A stretch of 64,000 bases of DNA from Streptomyces lateritius (GCF_014649715.1 NZ_BMTO01000010.1:245688-309687); one strand, 5' to 3'. Positions 40,340-48,703 are shown, counted from the first letter of the stretch. The notes: generated by a model not told the origin, from the letters alone. Numbers and translations: made by a program.

Positions 40340-41221
40340 TCAGCCGACGCTGAAGGCCCCGCCCGGCGGTACGGGGGACGGCACCGCGTCCGCGTCGCTC
40401 ACCGGGCGGGCGCCACCGATGAGGCGGGTGAGGGACGCCCCGTACTCCACCCGCGCGGGGAAGGCGTCCGCCGCCGTGCGCCGGGAGAGGCGGGCCATGT
40501 CGATCTCCCGGTCGGAGGCGACGAGGACGGCGTTCCCGAAGCGCCGGCCGCGCAGCACGGCCGGCTCGGCGATCAGCGCGAGTTCGGGGAAGACTGCGGC
40601 GAAGGTGGCCAGTTGGGAGCGGAGGAAGGCGAACGGCGACCCGTCGGCCAGGTTGGCGGCGTAGGTACCGCCCGGCCGCAGCACCCGCCGCGTCTCGCGC
40701 GCGTACTCGGCCGACGTCAGGTGCGCGGGCACCCGCGAGCCGCCGAAGACGTCGGCGATCAGCACGTCCGCCGACGCGTCGGGCGCGTTCTCCAGCCACG
40801 TACGGGCGTCGGCCCCGTACACGGTGATGCCGGAGCCCTCCGGCAGCGGCAGGTGCTCGGTGACCAGGTCGAGCAGCGCCCCGTCGGCCTCGACGACGTG
40901 CTGACGAGAGCCGGGTCGGGCGGCGGCGACGTAACGGGGCAGGGTGAAGGCCCCACCGCCGAGGTGCAGCACGTCGAGCGGGACTCCGTCGTCGGCCACG
41001 CCGTCCAGGACGTGGGCGAGGCGGCGCGCGTACTCGAACTCGAGATGCGTCGGCTCGTCCAGGTCGATGTACGACTGGGGTGCGTCGTCCACCGTGAGGA
41101 GCCAGGCCCGGTCCCGGTCGACATCGGGCAGGAGCCTGGCGGTGCCGCCGTCGACCTCCCGGACGACGGGGATCTGCTCGCCCGCGCTCTCGTTCACGCC
41201 CTCGTTCGCGCTCTCTTTCAC
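40340..41221 (-). CDS. Spermidine-synthase-like methyltransferase-fold protein
   Basis: 293 aa. SpeE-like Rossmann fold: QSYIDLDEPTHLEFEYARRLAHVLDG, VLHLGGGAFTLPRYVAAARPGSRQHVVEADGALLDLV (SAM-type nucleotide loop and acidic residue), ADVLIADVFGGSRVPAHLTSAEYARETRRVLRPGG. This actinobacterial group lacks clear polyamine-binding residues and is often annotated only as spermidine-synthase-like. The start is uncertain: GTG 41221 or GTG 41197, because a short DNA duplication (GAGAGCGCG..GAGGGCGTGAA) made two similar starts. Confidence 0.83.
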   Translation of the reverse strand: MKESANEGVNESAGEQIPVVREVDGGTARLLPDVDRDRAWLLTVDDAPQSYIDLDEPTHLEFEYARRLAHVLDGVADDGVPLDVLHLGGGAFTLPRYVAAARPGSRQHVVEADGALLDLVTEHLPLPEGSGITVYGADARTWLENAPDASADVLIADVFGGSRVPAHLTSAEYARETRRVLRPGGTYAANLADGSPFAFLRSQLATFAAVFPELALIAEPAVLRGRRFGNAVLVASDREIDMARLSRRTAADAFPARVEYGASLTRLIGGARPVSDADAVPSPVPPGGAFSVG

Positions 41222-41225
41222 GCCC

Positions 41226-41360
41226 TCATTGTGCCCACACGGCGGCGACGGCCTCCGCTCGGGCGGCGGCCTGGGCCCGTCCGGCGCGCGCGGCCGGACC
41301 GCGGTGGGCCGGATCGAGCACGCCCCGGACGAAGGCCTGCGCTGACCCTCTCCGCGTCAT
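41226..41360 (-). CDS. Candidate 44-aa small protein upstream of the spermidine-synthase-like gene
   Basis: Reads MTRRGSAQAFVRGVLDPAHR followed by an Ala/Arg-rich end (ARAEAVAAVWAQ). Stops four bases before the GTG at 41221, so it could be translationally coupled. Third positions are mostly G or C, as in the neighbouring genes, and the sequence could form a basic amphipathic helix. No strong ribosome site. Probably a real small gene, but short enough to be chance. Confidence 0.45.
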   Translation of the reverse strand: MTRRGSAQAFVRGVLDPAHRGPAARAGRAQAAARAEAVAAVWAQ

Positions 41361-41440
41361 GGCCCGACTCTGGCGCAGGGGGGTCGGCCCGCGTCCCGCG
41401 GGGTGCGGAATGCGGGCCTCCGCCCGTCTGTCGCTCTCCG

Positions 41441-42610
41441 TCAGCCGACGGTGGTGACGGTGCCGGCCCCGACCGTGCGGCCGCCTTCGCGGATCGCGAA
41501 GCCGAGCCCCGCCTCCAGCGGTACGTCCCGGCCGAGTTCGACGGTCATGGTGACCGTCTCACCGGGGCGCGCGACCGCCGCCTCGCCGAGGTCGACGTCG
41601 CCGACGACGTCCGCGGTCCGGATGTAGAACTGCGGCCGGTAGCCGGTGGAGACCGGGGTGGTGCGGCCTCCCTCCTTCCCGGACAGGACGTACACCTGGG
41701 CGGTGAACCGCCGGCTCGGCACGACGCTGCCCGGCGCGGCCACGACGTGGCCGCGGCGGACGGCGTCCCGCGCGACCCCGCGTAGCAGCAGGGCCACGTT
41801 GTCCCCCGCCTCGGCGGACTCCATGGGCTTGCCGAAGGTCTCGACGCCGGTGACGACCGTCTCGGTGCCGGGGCCGAGGATCTCCACGCGGTCGCCGATC
41901 TTCACGGCGCCGCGCTCGATCGCGCCGGTGACGACCGTGCCGCGACCGGTGATGGTGAGGACGTTCTCGACGGACATCAGGAACGGCGCGTCCACATACC
42001 GCACCGGCATGGGCACATACGTGTCCACCGCGTCGAGCAGCGCCTCGATCGCCCCGGTCCAGCGCGGGTCTCCCTCCAGAGCCTTGAGGCCGGACACCCG
42101 CACGACGGGGACGGTGTCGCCGCCGTAGCCGTGCGCGGTGAGCAGCTCCCGTACCTCCAGCTCCACGAGGTCGGTCAGCTCGTCGTCCCCGGCGTCGGCC
42201 TTGTTGAGCGCCACCACGATGTGGTCGACGCCGACCTGACGGGCGAGCAGGACGTGCTCGGCGGTCTGCGGCATGATCCCGTCGAGCGCGGAGACCACGA
42301 GGATCGCCCCGTCGAGCTGGGCCGCGCCGGTGACCATGTTCTTGACGTAGTCGGCGTGTCCGGGCATGTCGACATGGGCGTAGTGACGCGTGTCGGTCTC
42401 GTACTCGACGTGCGCGATGTTGATCGTGATGCCGCGCTGGGCCTCCTCGGGGGCGCGGTCGATCCGGTCGAAGGGCACGAACGTGCCCGTCCCCCGCCCG
42501 CTGAGGACCTTGGTGATGGCGGCGGTCAGGGTGGTCTTGCCGTGGTCGACGTGGCCCATGGTGCCGATGTTCAGGTGCGGCTTGGTGCGCACGTATGCCG
42601 TCTTGGGCAT
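41441..42610 (-). CDS. tuf3: Divergent elongation factor Tu (tuf3-like)
   Basis: 389 aa. All GTPase motifs are present: GHVDHGKT (G1, about 19-26), effector DRAPEEAQRGITINIAHVEYET, DMPGHADY (G3, Met where normal EF-Tu has Cys), NKAD (G4) and SGLKAL (G5). The C-terminus FAIREGGRTVGAGTVTTVG differs from the usual GAGRVTKIIK. It stands alone, not in the str operon. Streptomyces are known to carry a divergent extra EF-Tu (tuf3 in S. coelicolor, reported to respond to the stringent response). Probably a stress or antibiotic-condition EF-Tu. A weak hairpin follows (41413-41426). Confidence 0.93.
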   Translation of the reverse strand: MPKTAYVRTKPHLNIGTMGHVDHGKTTLTAAITKVLSGRGTGTFVPFDRIDRAPEEAQRGITINIAHVEYETDTRHYAHVDMPGHADYVKNMVTGAAQLDGAILVVSALDGIMPQTAEHVLLARQVGVDHIVVALNKADAGDDELTDLVELEVRELLTAHGYGGDTVPVVRVSGLKALEGDPRWTGAIEALLDAVDTYVPMPVRYVDAPFLMSVENVLTITGRGTVVTGAIERGAVKIGDRVEILGPGTETVVTGVETFGKPMESAEAGDNVALLLRGVARDAVRRGHVVAAPGSVVPSRRFTAQVYVLSGKEGGRTTPVSTGYRPQFYIRTADVVGDVDLGEAAVARPGETVTMTVELGRDVPLEAGLGFAIREGGRTVGAGTVTTVG

Positions 42611-42666
42611 GGTTGTTCGCTCATTCCTTGAGCTCGAAGCGTGAGGCGGGACCCCGGGGCCGAACC

Positions 42667-42709
42667 GACCCTCCCCCTGCGGGGTCCGCCGGACGATCCG
42701 GGGAGGGTC
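42667..42709 (-). terminator. Hairpin between a small ORF and the divergent tuf
   Basis: GACCCTCCCC (42667-42676) pairs perfectly with GGGGAGGGTC (42700-42709); the inner 23 nt can pair further. On the minus strand it starts at the stop codon of the candidate small ORF and ends 57 bp before the tuf start, so it could be a terminator, an attenuator or a leader structure. Confidence 0.6.
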
Positions 42710-42845
42710 AGCTTCGGGCGCCGTCGAGTGCGACAGCGCAGAGCGCGGCAGGGCAGAGCACGGAGAGGACGACGGCAGCCTCCGGCACGGCCGCGACTGC
42801 GGGCCGTGCTGCGAGGAAGGCGTACCGGAACATGCCCACGATCAT
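42708..42845 (-). CDS. Candidate 45-aa hydrophobic small ORF ahead of tuf3
   Basis: Reads MIVGMFRYAFLAARPAVAAV and continues hydrophobic (VVLSVLCPAALCAVALDGARS). About 84% of third positions are G or C. It lies on the same strand as tuf3, between the AlkD-like gene and tuf3, and its TGA touches the hairpin at 42667-42709. No clear ribosome site. It could be a leader peptide, a small membrane protein or chance. Confidence 0.3.
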   Translation of the reverse strand: MIVGMFRYAFLAARPAVAAVPEAAVVLSVLCPAALCAVALDGARS

Positions 42846-42894
42846 GGCGTGGCGGGTTGCCGGCGTCGAGCGGTTTTCGTGGCGTCGGAGGGTG

Positions 42895-43593
42895 TCAGAC
42901 GTTCTTGAGGGCCTCGCGGACGGAGAGGGGTGAGAGGCGGGTCCGGTGCTGCGCCACGAAGGCGTGGACCTCGTCGGGGGCGGTCTTGGCGTATTCGCGC
43001 AGGGACCAGCCGATCGCCTTGCGGAGGAAGAAGTCGGTGTCGCCGGAGCGGCGCAGGCAGTGGGCGAAGAGCCGTTCGGCGTCGGTCGACGCCTTGAAGC
43101 GGAGTTGGTGGAGGAGGGCGGTGCGGGCCACCCACACGTCGTCGTCCTCGATCCACTCGTCCATTCGTACGGCCAGTGCCGGATCGGCGGCGACGAGACC
43201 GCCGACCACGTGAGCGGCGAGGTGGTCGACCGTGTCCCACCAGGAGACGGTGGTGACGAGCCGTCGGGCGACGGGCAGGAAGCCCGAGGAGCAGCGGGTC
43301 ACGTACCGCCGGAGGTAGTCGACGGCGAAGTAGTGGTACTCGCGCTCGGGGAGGGCGAAGCAGCGCAGGGCGACGGCCGCGCAGTCGGCCTCGTCGGGGC
43401 GAGGGATGCCCTGGAGGACCGTACGGGACAGGGCGCGCCGCTCAGGGGTGCGGATGCCGAGGAAGGGGGCGACGCCCTTCATGTAGGCGATCTGCTCCTG
43501 TGCCCGGAAGGGGTCACCGGCGGTGGGGTAGACCTCCGTGAGGCGGGTCAGCACGGTGTCGGCGAGAGCGCTGTCGGGCACGGCGGTCGTCAT
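42895..43593 (-). CDS. DNA alkylation repair protein, AlkD-like
   Basis: 232 aa of HEAT-like helices: GDPFRAQEQIAYMKGVAPFLGIRTPERRALSR, FALPEREYHYFAVDYLRRYV, VSWWDTVDHLAAHVVGGLV, DVWVARTALLHQLRFKASTDAERLFAHCLR, DTDFFLRKAIGWSLREYAKTAPDEVHAFV. The WDTVD and RKAIGWSLR segments match AlkD-type 3-methyladenine/7-methylguanine DNA glycosylases that act without base flipping. ATG 43593 (MTTAVPD) is preferred over upstream starts. Divergent from the TVP38 gene. Confidence 0.93.
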   Translation of the reverse strand: MTTAVPDSALADTVLTRLTEVYPTAGDPFRAQEQIAYMKGVAPFLGIRTPERRALSRTVLQGIPRPDEADCAAVALRCFALPEREYHYFAVDYLRRYVTRCSSGFLPVARRLVTTVSWWDTVDHLAAHVVGGLVAADPALAVRMDEWIEDDDVWVARTALLHQLRFKASTDAERLFAHCLRRSGDTDFFLRKAIGWSLREYAKTAPDEVHAFVAQHRTRLSPLSVREALKNV

Positions 43594-43661
43594 ACGGTTC
43601 ACGGTACGGCGTATGACGGACATGACGGCGATCACCGGTGGTTGTCGGTTAGTCTCCCCGG

Positions 43662-44456
43662 ATGCTCGACCCCGTCACCCGGCCGCCGGGCTCCGTCGCT
43701 CTTCGCTGCTCCCGGGCGCTGCTGTCGCCCTGGTCGCGACTCTCCCTGCTCGCCGTGCTGCTGCTGAGCGCGGCGACGACGGTGGTGCTGTACGAGCCCC
43801 AGCGGCTGCTCGCGGCGGGGTGGCCCCCGCAGATGAGCGGTGCGGGCGCGGTCGTGCTGTTCGGGCTCGCGTACGGGCTGTGCACGGCGGCGTTCGTGCC
43901 CCGGCCGATCCTGAACCTGGCGGCGGGCGCGCTGTTCGGTACCCAGGCGGGGCTGGCGTCCGCGGTGGCCGGAACGGTTCTGGGGGCCGGGATCTCGTTC
44001 ACCCTCGGGCGGGTTCTGGGGCAGGACGCGCTGCGGCCGTTGCTACGGGGCCGCTGGCTGAAGGCGGCGGACGGGCAGCTGAGCCGGCACGGCTTCCGTT
44101 CCATGCTGGCGATCCGGCTCTTCCCGGGGGTGCCGTTCGCCGCCGCCAACTACTGCGCGGCGGTCTCCCGTATGGGATACGCGCCGTTCCTCCTCGCGAC
44201 CGGGCTGGGGACGATCCCGAACACGGCGGCTTACGTGATCGCGGGCAGCGAGGCCGGTTCGCCGACCTCGCCCGCGTTCCTGATCTCGATGGGGTTCATC
44301 GTCGTCTCCGGCCTGACGGCGGCGATCGTCGCCTGGCACAAACGCCACAGCCTGCGCTCGGCGGGACCGTCCGGGACCGGGGCCGTACGCGGGCCCGGCG
44401 CCGAGGCCGAGCGCGCGCCGGCGGGCGTGGGAGCCGGGGCGGCGCGGAAGCCGTAG
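43662..44456 (+). CDS. TVP38/TMEM64 family membrane protein
   Basis: 264 aa. Membrane segments plus the DedA-superfamily core: AAFVPRPILNLAAGALFGTQAGLASAVAGTVLGAGISFTLGR, GFRSMLAIRLFPGVPFAAANYCAAVSRMGYAPFLLATGLGTIPNTAAYVIAGSEAGS. Family members are thought to be lipid scramblase or transport proteins. TAGTCT seven bases before the ATG with no ribosome site suggests a leaderless start. The C-terminal tail is Gly/Ala/Pro-rich. Confidence 0.9.
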   Translation: MLDPVTRPPGSVALRCSRALLSPWSRLSLLAVLLLSAATTVVLYEPQRLLAAGWPPQMSGAGAVVLFGLAYGLCTAAFVPRPILNLAAGALFGTQAGLASAVAGTVLGAGISFTLGRVLGQDALRPLLRGRWLKAADGQLSRHGFRSMLAIRLFPGVPFAAANYCAAVSRMGYAPFLLATGLGTIPNTAAYVIAGSEAGSPTSPAFLISMGFIVVSGLTAAIVAWHKRHSLRSAGPSGTGAVRGPGAEAERAPAGVGAGAARKP

Positions 44457-44605
44457 GCCGCCGGAGAAGGCGAGCGGCCGCGTGCTTCGCCGGGAGGGGG
44501 AACACGGGCGGGGCCTCCCCCACCGACGGGCTCTCGCGACGGTGGCGGTCACCGCCCCCTCGGTCCGCCGCTCCGACCGAAGCAGGCGCCCCGGCCCCCA
44601 GCGCC

Positions 44606-45775
44606 TCAGAGTGCCTCGACGATCATCGCGTTCGCCAGTCCGCCCGCCTCGCACATGGCCTGCAGGCCGTACCGGCCGCCGCGGGCGCGCAGGGCATGGA
44701 CCAGCGTGGTCGTCAGGCGGGTGCCGCTGGCGCCCAGCGGGTGGCCGAGGGCGATCGCGCCGCCGTGGACGTTGACCTTGGCCGGGTCGGCGCCCGTCTC
44801 CTGCTGCCAGGCGAGCACCACGCTCGCGAACGCCTCGTTGATCTCGAAGAGATCGATGTCGCCGAGGTCGAGTCCCGCCCTCCGCAACACCTTCTCGGTC
44901 GCGGGGATGACGCCGGTGAGCATGAGCAGCGGGTCGGAGCCGGTCACCGCGAAGCTGTGCAGCCGGGCGAGCGGGCGCAGGCCGAGCCGCCGGGCCGTCT
45001 CCGCCGCCATGACGAGGACGGCCGAGGCGCCGTCGTTGGTGGGGCTGCTGTTGCCCGCCGTCACCGACCAGTCGATCTGCGGGAAGCGCTCGGCGAAGAC
45101 CGGGTCCTGGAAGGCGGGCCGTAGTCCGGCCAGGATCTCGGTCGTGGTCGAGGGCCGTACCGACTCGTCGCGCCGGACGTCTCCGTACGGGACGACCTCG
45201 GCGTCGAAGAGCCCGGCCTCCCAGGCGCGTGCCGCCTTGGCGTGCGAGGCGGCGGCGAACGCGTCCATGGCCTCGCGCCCGAGGGACCACTTGGCGGCGA
45301 TCAGCTCCGCGCTGATGCCCTGTGGCACCAGGCCCTGGGGGTACCGCTCGGCGACCCCGGGGCCGAACGGGTCCGCGCCCGGCGGCACGTTCGACCACAT
45401 CGGGACGCGGCTCATCGACTCGACTCCGCAGGCGACGGCGATGTCGTACGCACCCGAGAGGACGCCCTGGGCGGCGAAGTGCACGGCCTGCTGCGAGGAG
45501 CCGCACTGCCGGTCGACGGTGGTGGCGGGGACGGACTCCGGGAGACCGGCGCCGAGCCACGCGTACCGCGTGGTGTTCATGGCCTGCTCGCCGACCTGGT
45601 CGACGGTGCCGCCGATCACGTCGTCGACGAGTGCGGGATCGATGCCGCTGCGCTCGACGAGAGCGCCGAGAGTGTGGGAGAGCAGGGCGACGGGGTGGAC
45701 CTGGGACAGGGCGCCGGTCGCCCTGCCCCTGCCGATGGGCGTGCGGACCGCTTCGACGATGACGGCGTCGCGCAT
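44606..45775 (-). CDS. Thiolase (acetyl-CoA C-acyltransferase)
   Basis: 389 aa. Active-site Cys in VDRQCGSSQQAVHFAA (about residue 87), LFEINEAFASVVLAWQ, NVHGGAIALGHPLGASGTR (catalytic His) and MCEAGGLANAMIVEAL (second Cys). Acts in beta-oxidation or acetoacetyl-CoA formation. ATG 45775 (MRDAVIVEAVRTPIG) has GGAG upstream. Divergent from a HxlR regulator; the shared 118-bp gap contains a perfect GGGTTTGA/TCAAACCC palindrome and a -35/-10 pair TTGAGA-16-TATGTT on this strand, so HxlR probably represses it. Confidence 0.95.
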   Translation of the reverse strand: MRDAVIVEAVRTPIGRGRATGALSQVHPVALLSHTLGALVERSGIDPALVDDVIGGTVDQVGEQAMNTTRYAWLGAGLPESVPATTVDRQCGSSQQAVHFAAQGVLSGAYDIAVACGVESMSRVPMWSNVPPGADPFGPGVAERYPQGLVPQGISAELIAAKWSLGREAMDAFAAASHAKAARAWEAGLFDAEVVPYGDVRRDESVRPSTTTEILAGLRPAFQDPVFAERFPQIDWSVTAGNSSPTNDGASAVLVMAAETARRLGLRPLARLHSFAVTGSDPLLMLTGVIPATEKVLRRAGLDLGDIDLFEINEAFASVVLAWQQETGADPAKVNVHGGAIALGHPLGASGTRLTTTLVHALRARGGRYGLQAMCEAGGLANAMIVEAL

Positions 45776-45831
45776 GATGACGGCTCCTCGATCACCTGGT
45801 GAGTGGGAGAACTGGACTAACACCTGTCAGT

Positions 45832-45863
45832 AACATAGCCCAGTGGGTTTGAATCTCAAACCC
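45832..45863. promoter_or_regulatory. HxlR operator and thiolase promoter
   Basis: Palindrome GGGTTTGA-ATC-TCAAACCC (45845-45863). On the minus strand TTGAGA (inside the palindrome) and TATGTT (45837-45832), 16 bp apart, form the thiolase promoter. A regulator bound here would cover the -35 box. Confidence 0.75.
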
Positions 45864-45893
45864 TTCCGTGCCCGACTCCCTTAGGCTGGGCCC

Positions 45894-46355
45894 ATGAAGG
45901 CCGCTCCCCGCCCCTGCTCCATCGCCGACACCCTCGCCCTCGTCGGCGAGAAGTACTCGCTGCTGGTGCTGCGCGAGATCTCGCTCGGTGTGCGCCGCTT
46001 CGACCGGATCGCCCGCAACACCGGAGCCCCCCGCGACATCCTCACCACGCGGCTGAAGCGGCTGGTGGAGGCCGGGATTCTCGAGAAGGTGCCGTACAGC
46101 GAGCGTCCGCGGCGGTACGAGTACCGGGCCACCACGGCCGGCGAGGAGCTGCAGCCCGTCCTGCTGACGCTGATGGCCTGGGGCGACCGGCACGTGAATC
46201 CGGCGGACCGCCCGGTGCTCCTGGAGCACAGCTGCGGCGAGGTGCTCAGCCCCCGGGTCGTGTGCGCGTGCTGCGGCGACGAGGCCGACACCGCGAGCCT
46301 GACCCCCCACGTCCGGGCGCCCGGCTGGACGACGACAGGGCCCGTGGAGACCTGA
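45894..46355 (+). CDS. HxlR-family transcriptional regulator
   Basis: 153 aa. Winged helix typical of HxlR: CSIADTLALVGEKYSLLVLREISLGVRRFDRIARNTGAPRDILTTRLKRLVEAGILEKVPYSERPRRYEYRATTAGEELQPVLLTLMAWGDRHV. The C-terminal 40 residues add four Cys (HSCGEV, VVCACCGDEAD), a possible metal or redox-sensing site not present in minimal HxlR proteins. TAGGCT lies just before ATG 45894, suggesting a leaderless start. Likely controls itself and the divergent thiolase. Confidence 0.92.
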   Translation: MKAAPRPCSIADTLALVGEKYSLLVLREISLGVRRFDRIARNTGAPRDILTTRLKRLVEAGILEKVPYSERPRRYEYRATTAGEELQPVLLTLMAWGDRHVNPADRPVLLEHSCGEVLSPRVVCACCGDEADTASLTPHVRAPGWTTTGPVET

Positions 46356-46371
46356 GGCCCTGGCGGACCGC

Positions 46372-46399
46372 GGCCCCGTGGAGACCTGGGAACGGGGCC
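46372..46399 (+). terminator. Hairpin after the HxlR gene
   Basis: GGCCCCGT (46372-46379) pairs with ACGGGGCC (46392-46399) around 12 nt, 17 bp after the stop. The 14-mer CCCGTGGAGACCTG occurs at 46341-46354 (covering the stop) and again at 46375-46388. Confidence 0.6.
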
Positions 46400-46598
46400 G
46401 TCACCGAAGGACGGTACGCTGCGAAACGAACGGCGGTGGATCTCCGATCCGACCGCCTTTCGTCGTGAGCAGTCGTGAGCATCGGCGCACCGCGAGCGGG
46501 TCCATCGACGGAACCCGGAGTGAGGCCCGCTGCGCGACCCGCGCGACGCGCGTGACCTTTTCTGACCGCACGAGCACATTCGGGACGGCCCTAGCCCC

Positions 46599-47474
46599 AT
46601 GAGTTGGTTCGAATCATTCATCCTCGGACTCGTCCAGGGGCTGACGGAGTTCCTTCCCATCTCCTCCAGCGCTCACCTCCGCCTCACGGCCGCCTTCGCG
46701 GGCTGGCAGGACCCGGGCGCGGCCTTCACCGCGATCACCCAGATCGGCACGGAGACCGCCGTCCTGATCTACTTCCGGAAGGACATCGCGCGGATCGTCT
46801 CGGCCTGGTTCCGCTCGCTGCGCGACAGGTCGATGCGCGCCGACCACGACGCCCAGATGGGCTGGCTGGTCATCGTCGGATCGATCCCGATCGGCGTCCT
46901 CGGCGTCACGCTCAAGGACCAGATCGAGGGCCCCTTCCGTGATCTGAGGCTGATCGCCACGACTCTCATCGTGATGGGCATCGTCCTCGGCGTCGCGGAC
47001 CGCCTGGCGGCCCGCGACGAGATCGGCGGCCGGCACCGCGCCATCCGCGAGCGCAAGACGCTCAAGGACCTCGGCGTGAAGGACGGCCTCATCTTCGGCG
47101 TCTGCCAGGCCATGGCCCTGATCCCGGGCGTCTCCCGCTCCGGCGCGACCATCTCCGGCGGCCTGCTCATGGGCTACACCCGCGAGGCGGCGGCCCGGTA
47201 CTCGTTCCTGCTCGCCATCCCCGCCGTCCTCGCCTCGGGCCTCTTCGAGCTGAAGGACGCCGGCGAGGGAGGACACGTGTCCTGGGGACCGACGATCTTC
47301 GCCACGATCATCGCCTTCGGTGTCGGTTACGCCGTGATCGCCTGGTTCATGAAGTTCATCACGACCAAGAGCTTCATGCCGTTCGTGATCTACCGCGTCC
47401 TGCTCGGCATCGTCCTCTTCGTCCTCGTCGGCACCGACACCCTCAGCCCGCACGCGGGCGAGTCGGGCCACTGA
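46599..47474 (+). CDS. uppP: Undecaprenyl-diphosphatase UppP (BacA)
   Basis: 291-aa polytopic enzyme that recycles undecaprenyl pyrophosphate to the monophosphate for cell-wall synthesis; linked to bacitracin resistance. Signature motifs: FILGLVQGLTEFLPISSSAHLRL (residues 7-29) and CQAMALIPGVSRSGATISGGLLMGYTREAAARYSFLLAIPAVLASGL (about 168-214). Length is typical. The 243-bp upstream gap has no obvious strong promoter; ATG 46599 gives the standard N-terminus MSWFESFILGLVQG. Confidence 0.97.
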   Translation: MSWFESFILGLVQGLTEFLPISSSAHLRLTAAFAGWQDPGAAFTAITQIGTETAVLIYFRKDIARIVSAWFRSLRDRSMRADHDAQMGWLVIVGSIPIGVLGVTLKDQIEGPFRDLRLIATTLIVMGIVLGVADRLAARDEIGGRHRAIRERKTLKDLGVKDGLIFGVCQAMALIPGVSRSGATISGGLLMGYTREAAARYSFLLAIPAVLASGLFELKDAGEGGHVSWGPTIFATIIAFGVGYAVIAWFMKFITTKSFMPFVIYRVLLGIVLFVLVGTDTLSPHAGESGH

Positions 47475-47496
47475 TCCTGCGGGCGGGTCTGCGGCG

Positions 47497-47552
47497 GAGC
47501 CCGTCCGCGGTCGGCGGGCGGGGGTCGCGCACACCGGCCGGCGGACGGGCTC
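47497..47552 (+). terminator. Long-loop hairpin after uppP
   Basis: GAGCCCGTCCGC (47497-47508) pairs perfectly with GCGGACGGGCTC (47541-47552) around 32 nt. The rest of the 338-bp gap (47475-47812) shows no gene that I can support. Confidence 0.6.
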
Positions 47553-47812
47553 GTGACCGTTCGGGCGGGAACCGGGTTTCGCGCCGGAGCGGGACGGGTG
47601 CCGGACTCGGGGACTCTCCGGCGACTCCTCTCAGGTGCGCCTCACCCGAAGGGACGGGACGATCCTCCCGCCGGGACCATCGGGCCGCGAGGGCGCGTAC
47701 GGTGCCGGCCGGCGCATCCCGTTCACACCCCGTGTGATCGTGTGACCTTCGATCTCCGGGGTATGGGCGCATCCGGCAGGCGGGGCACCGACGGCCGTCG
47801 CACCCTGGAACC

Positions 47813-48028
47813 ATGGCCTGGCAAGCACCCATCGTCGTTCACCGCCCCTCCCCCGGCGGCGGGCGACGCGTCACCGTCCGCGGGCAGATCGTGGGCCTCG
47901 CGCACAACGACACCGACCTCGTCGAGTTCCTGCGCCGCGCCGGTCTCGAGGACGCCGACATGATCCTCGACGACCCCCACCTGGTGGAGTGGCGCGGCGG
48001 CCGGCCGCACCGCTGGGAGGCCGCCTAG
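47813..48028 (+). CDS. Small conserved hypothetical protein
   Basis: 71 aa, MAWQAPIVVHRPSPGGGRRV to PHRWEAA. Acidic middle (NDTDLVEFLRRAGLEDADMILDDPHLVEWRGG), no membrane segment, no cysteine. The codon pattern is like neighbouring genes. No recognised domain; it resembles short streptomycete proteins of unknown function. It stands alone after uppP on the same strand and before a convergent flavin reductase. Confidence 0.6.
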   Translation: MAWQAPIVVHRPSPGGGRRVTVRGQIVGLAHNDTDLVEFLRRAGLEDADMILDDPHLVEWRGGRPHRWEAA

Positions 48029-48103
48029 GCAACGCCCACGCGACGCCGGGCGGCGACGTCCCGGCCACCGGGACCGGCCACCCGCCCCGGCTCGGGCCTC
48101 GGC

Positions 48104-48703
48104 TCAGTCCTCGGGGACGTACGGCACACGCGCTATCTCACGGATGCCGCCCAGCGTCCCCCACTCGTTCCCGCCGAGCCGGGTGAGCGGCCGCATCCGG
48201 GTGATCTCGGGGTGGCCGTCGGCCATCACGGACTCGTCCACCGCCGCGTGCACCACGCGTCCGAAGACGACGGTCGAGTCGCCGATCCTCAGGGTGCTGT
48301 GCAGCTCGCACTCGAGTGCCACGGGCGACTGCGCCACCCGCGGCGGCTTCACCCGCAGACTCGGCTCCCGCTCCACCCCGCAGGCGTCGAACTCTCCGAT
48401 ACCGCGCGGGAAGTCCGTCGCCGTCGCGTTGATCTGCTCGAACAGCGGCTCGGGCGCCAGGTTCACCACGAACGCCCCCGTGTCCTCGATGTTGCGCAGC
48501 GAGTCCTTGCGGCCGACCGAGGTGAACTGCACCACCGGCGGAGTCACCGACGAGATGGTGAAGAAGGAGTGCGGGGCGAGGTTGTCGGTCCCGTCGGCCG
48601 AGGTCGTGGAGATCCAGGCGATCGGCCGGGGGACGACGGTGGCGGTCAGCAGCCGGTAGAAGGTGTTCCGGTCGCTCTGGTCGGGATCGAAGTCGATACG
48701 CAT
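48104..48703 (-). CDS. Flavin reductase-like domain protein (DIM6/NTAB family)
   Basis: 199 aa. FMN-binding split-barrel: NTFYRLLTATVVPRPIAWISTTSADGTDNLAPHSFFTISSVTPPVVQFTSVGRKDSLRNIEDTGAFVVNLAPEPLFEQINATATDFP. This subgroup (as in Bacillus YwrF-like proteins) binds FMN and may reduce it or act as an oxidoreductase partner. ATG 48703 lies eight bases after CATACT, so it may be leaderless; a longer upstream frame is Arg/Ser-rich. Divergent from an NTF2-like protein gene. Confidence 0.9.
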   Translation of the reverse strand: MRIDFDPDQSDRNTFYRLLTATVVPRPIAWISTTSADGTDNLAPHSFFTISSVTPPVVQFTSVGRKDSLRNIEDTGAFVVNLAPEPLFEQINATATDFPRGIGEFDACGVEREPSLRVKPPRVAQSPVALECELHSTLRIGDSTVVFGRVVHAAVDESVMADGHPEITRMRPLTRLGGNEWGTLGGIREIARVPYVPED

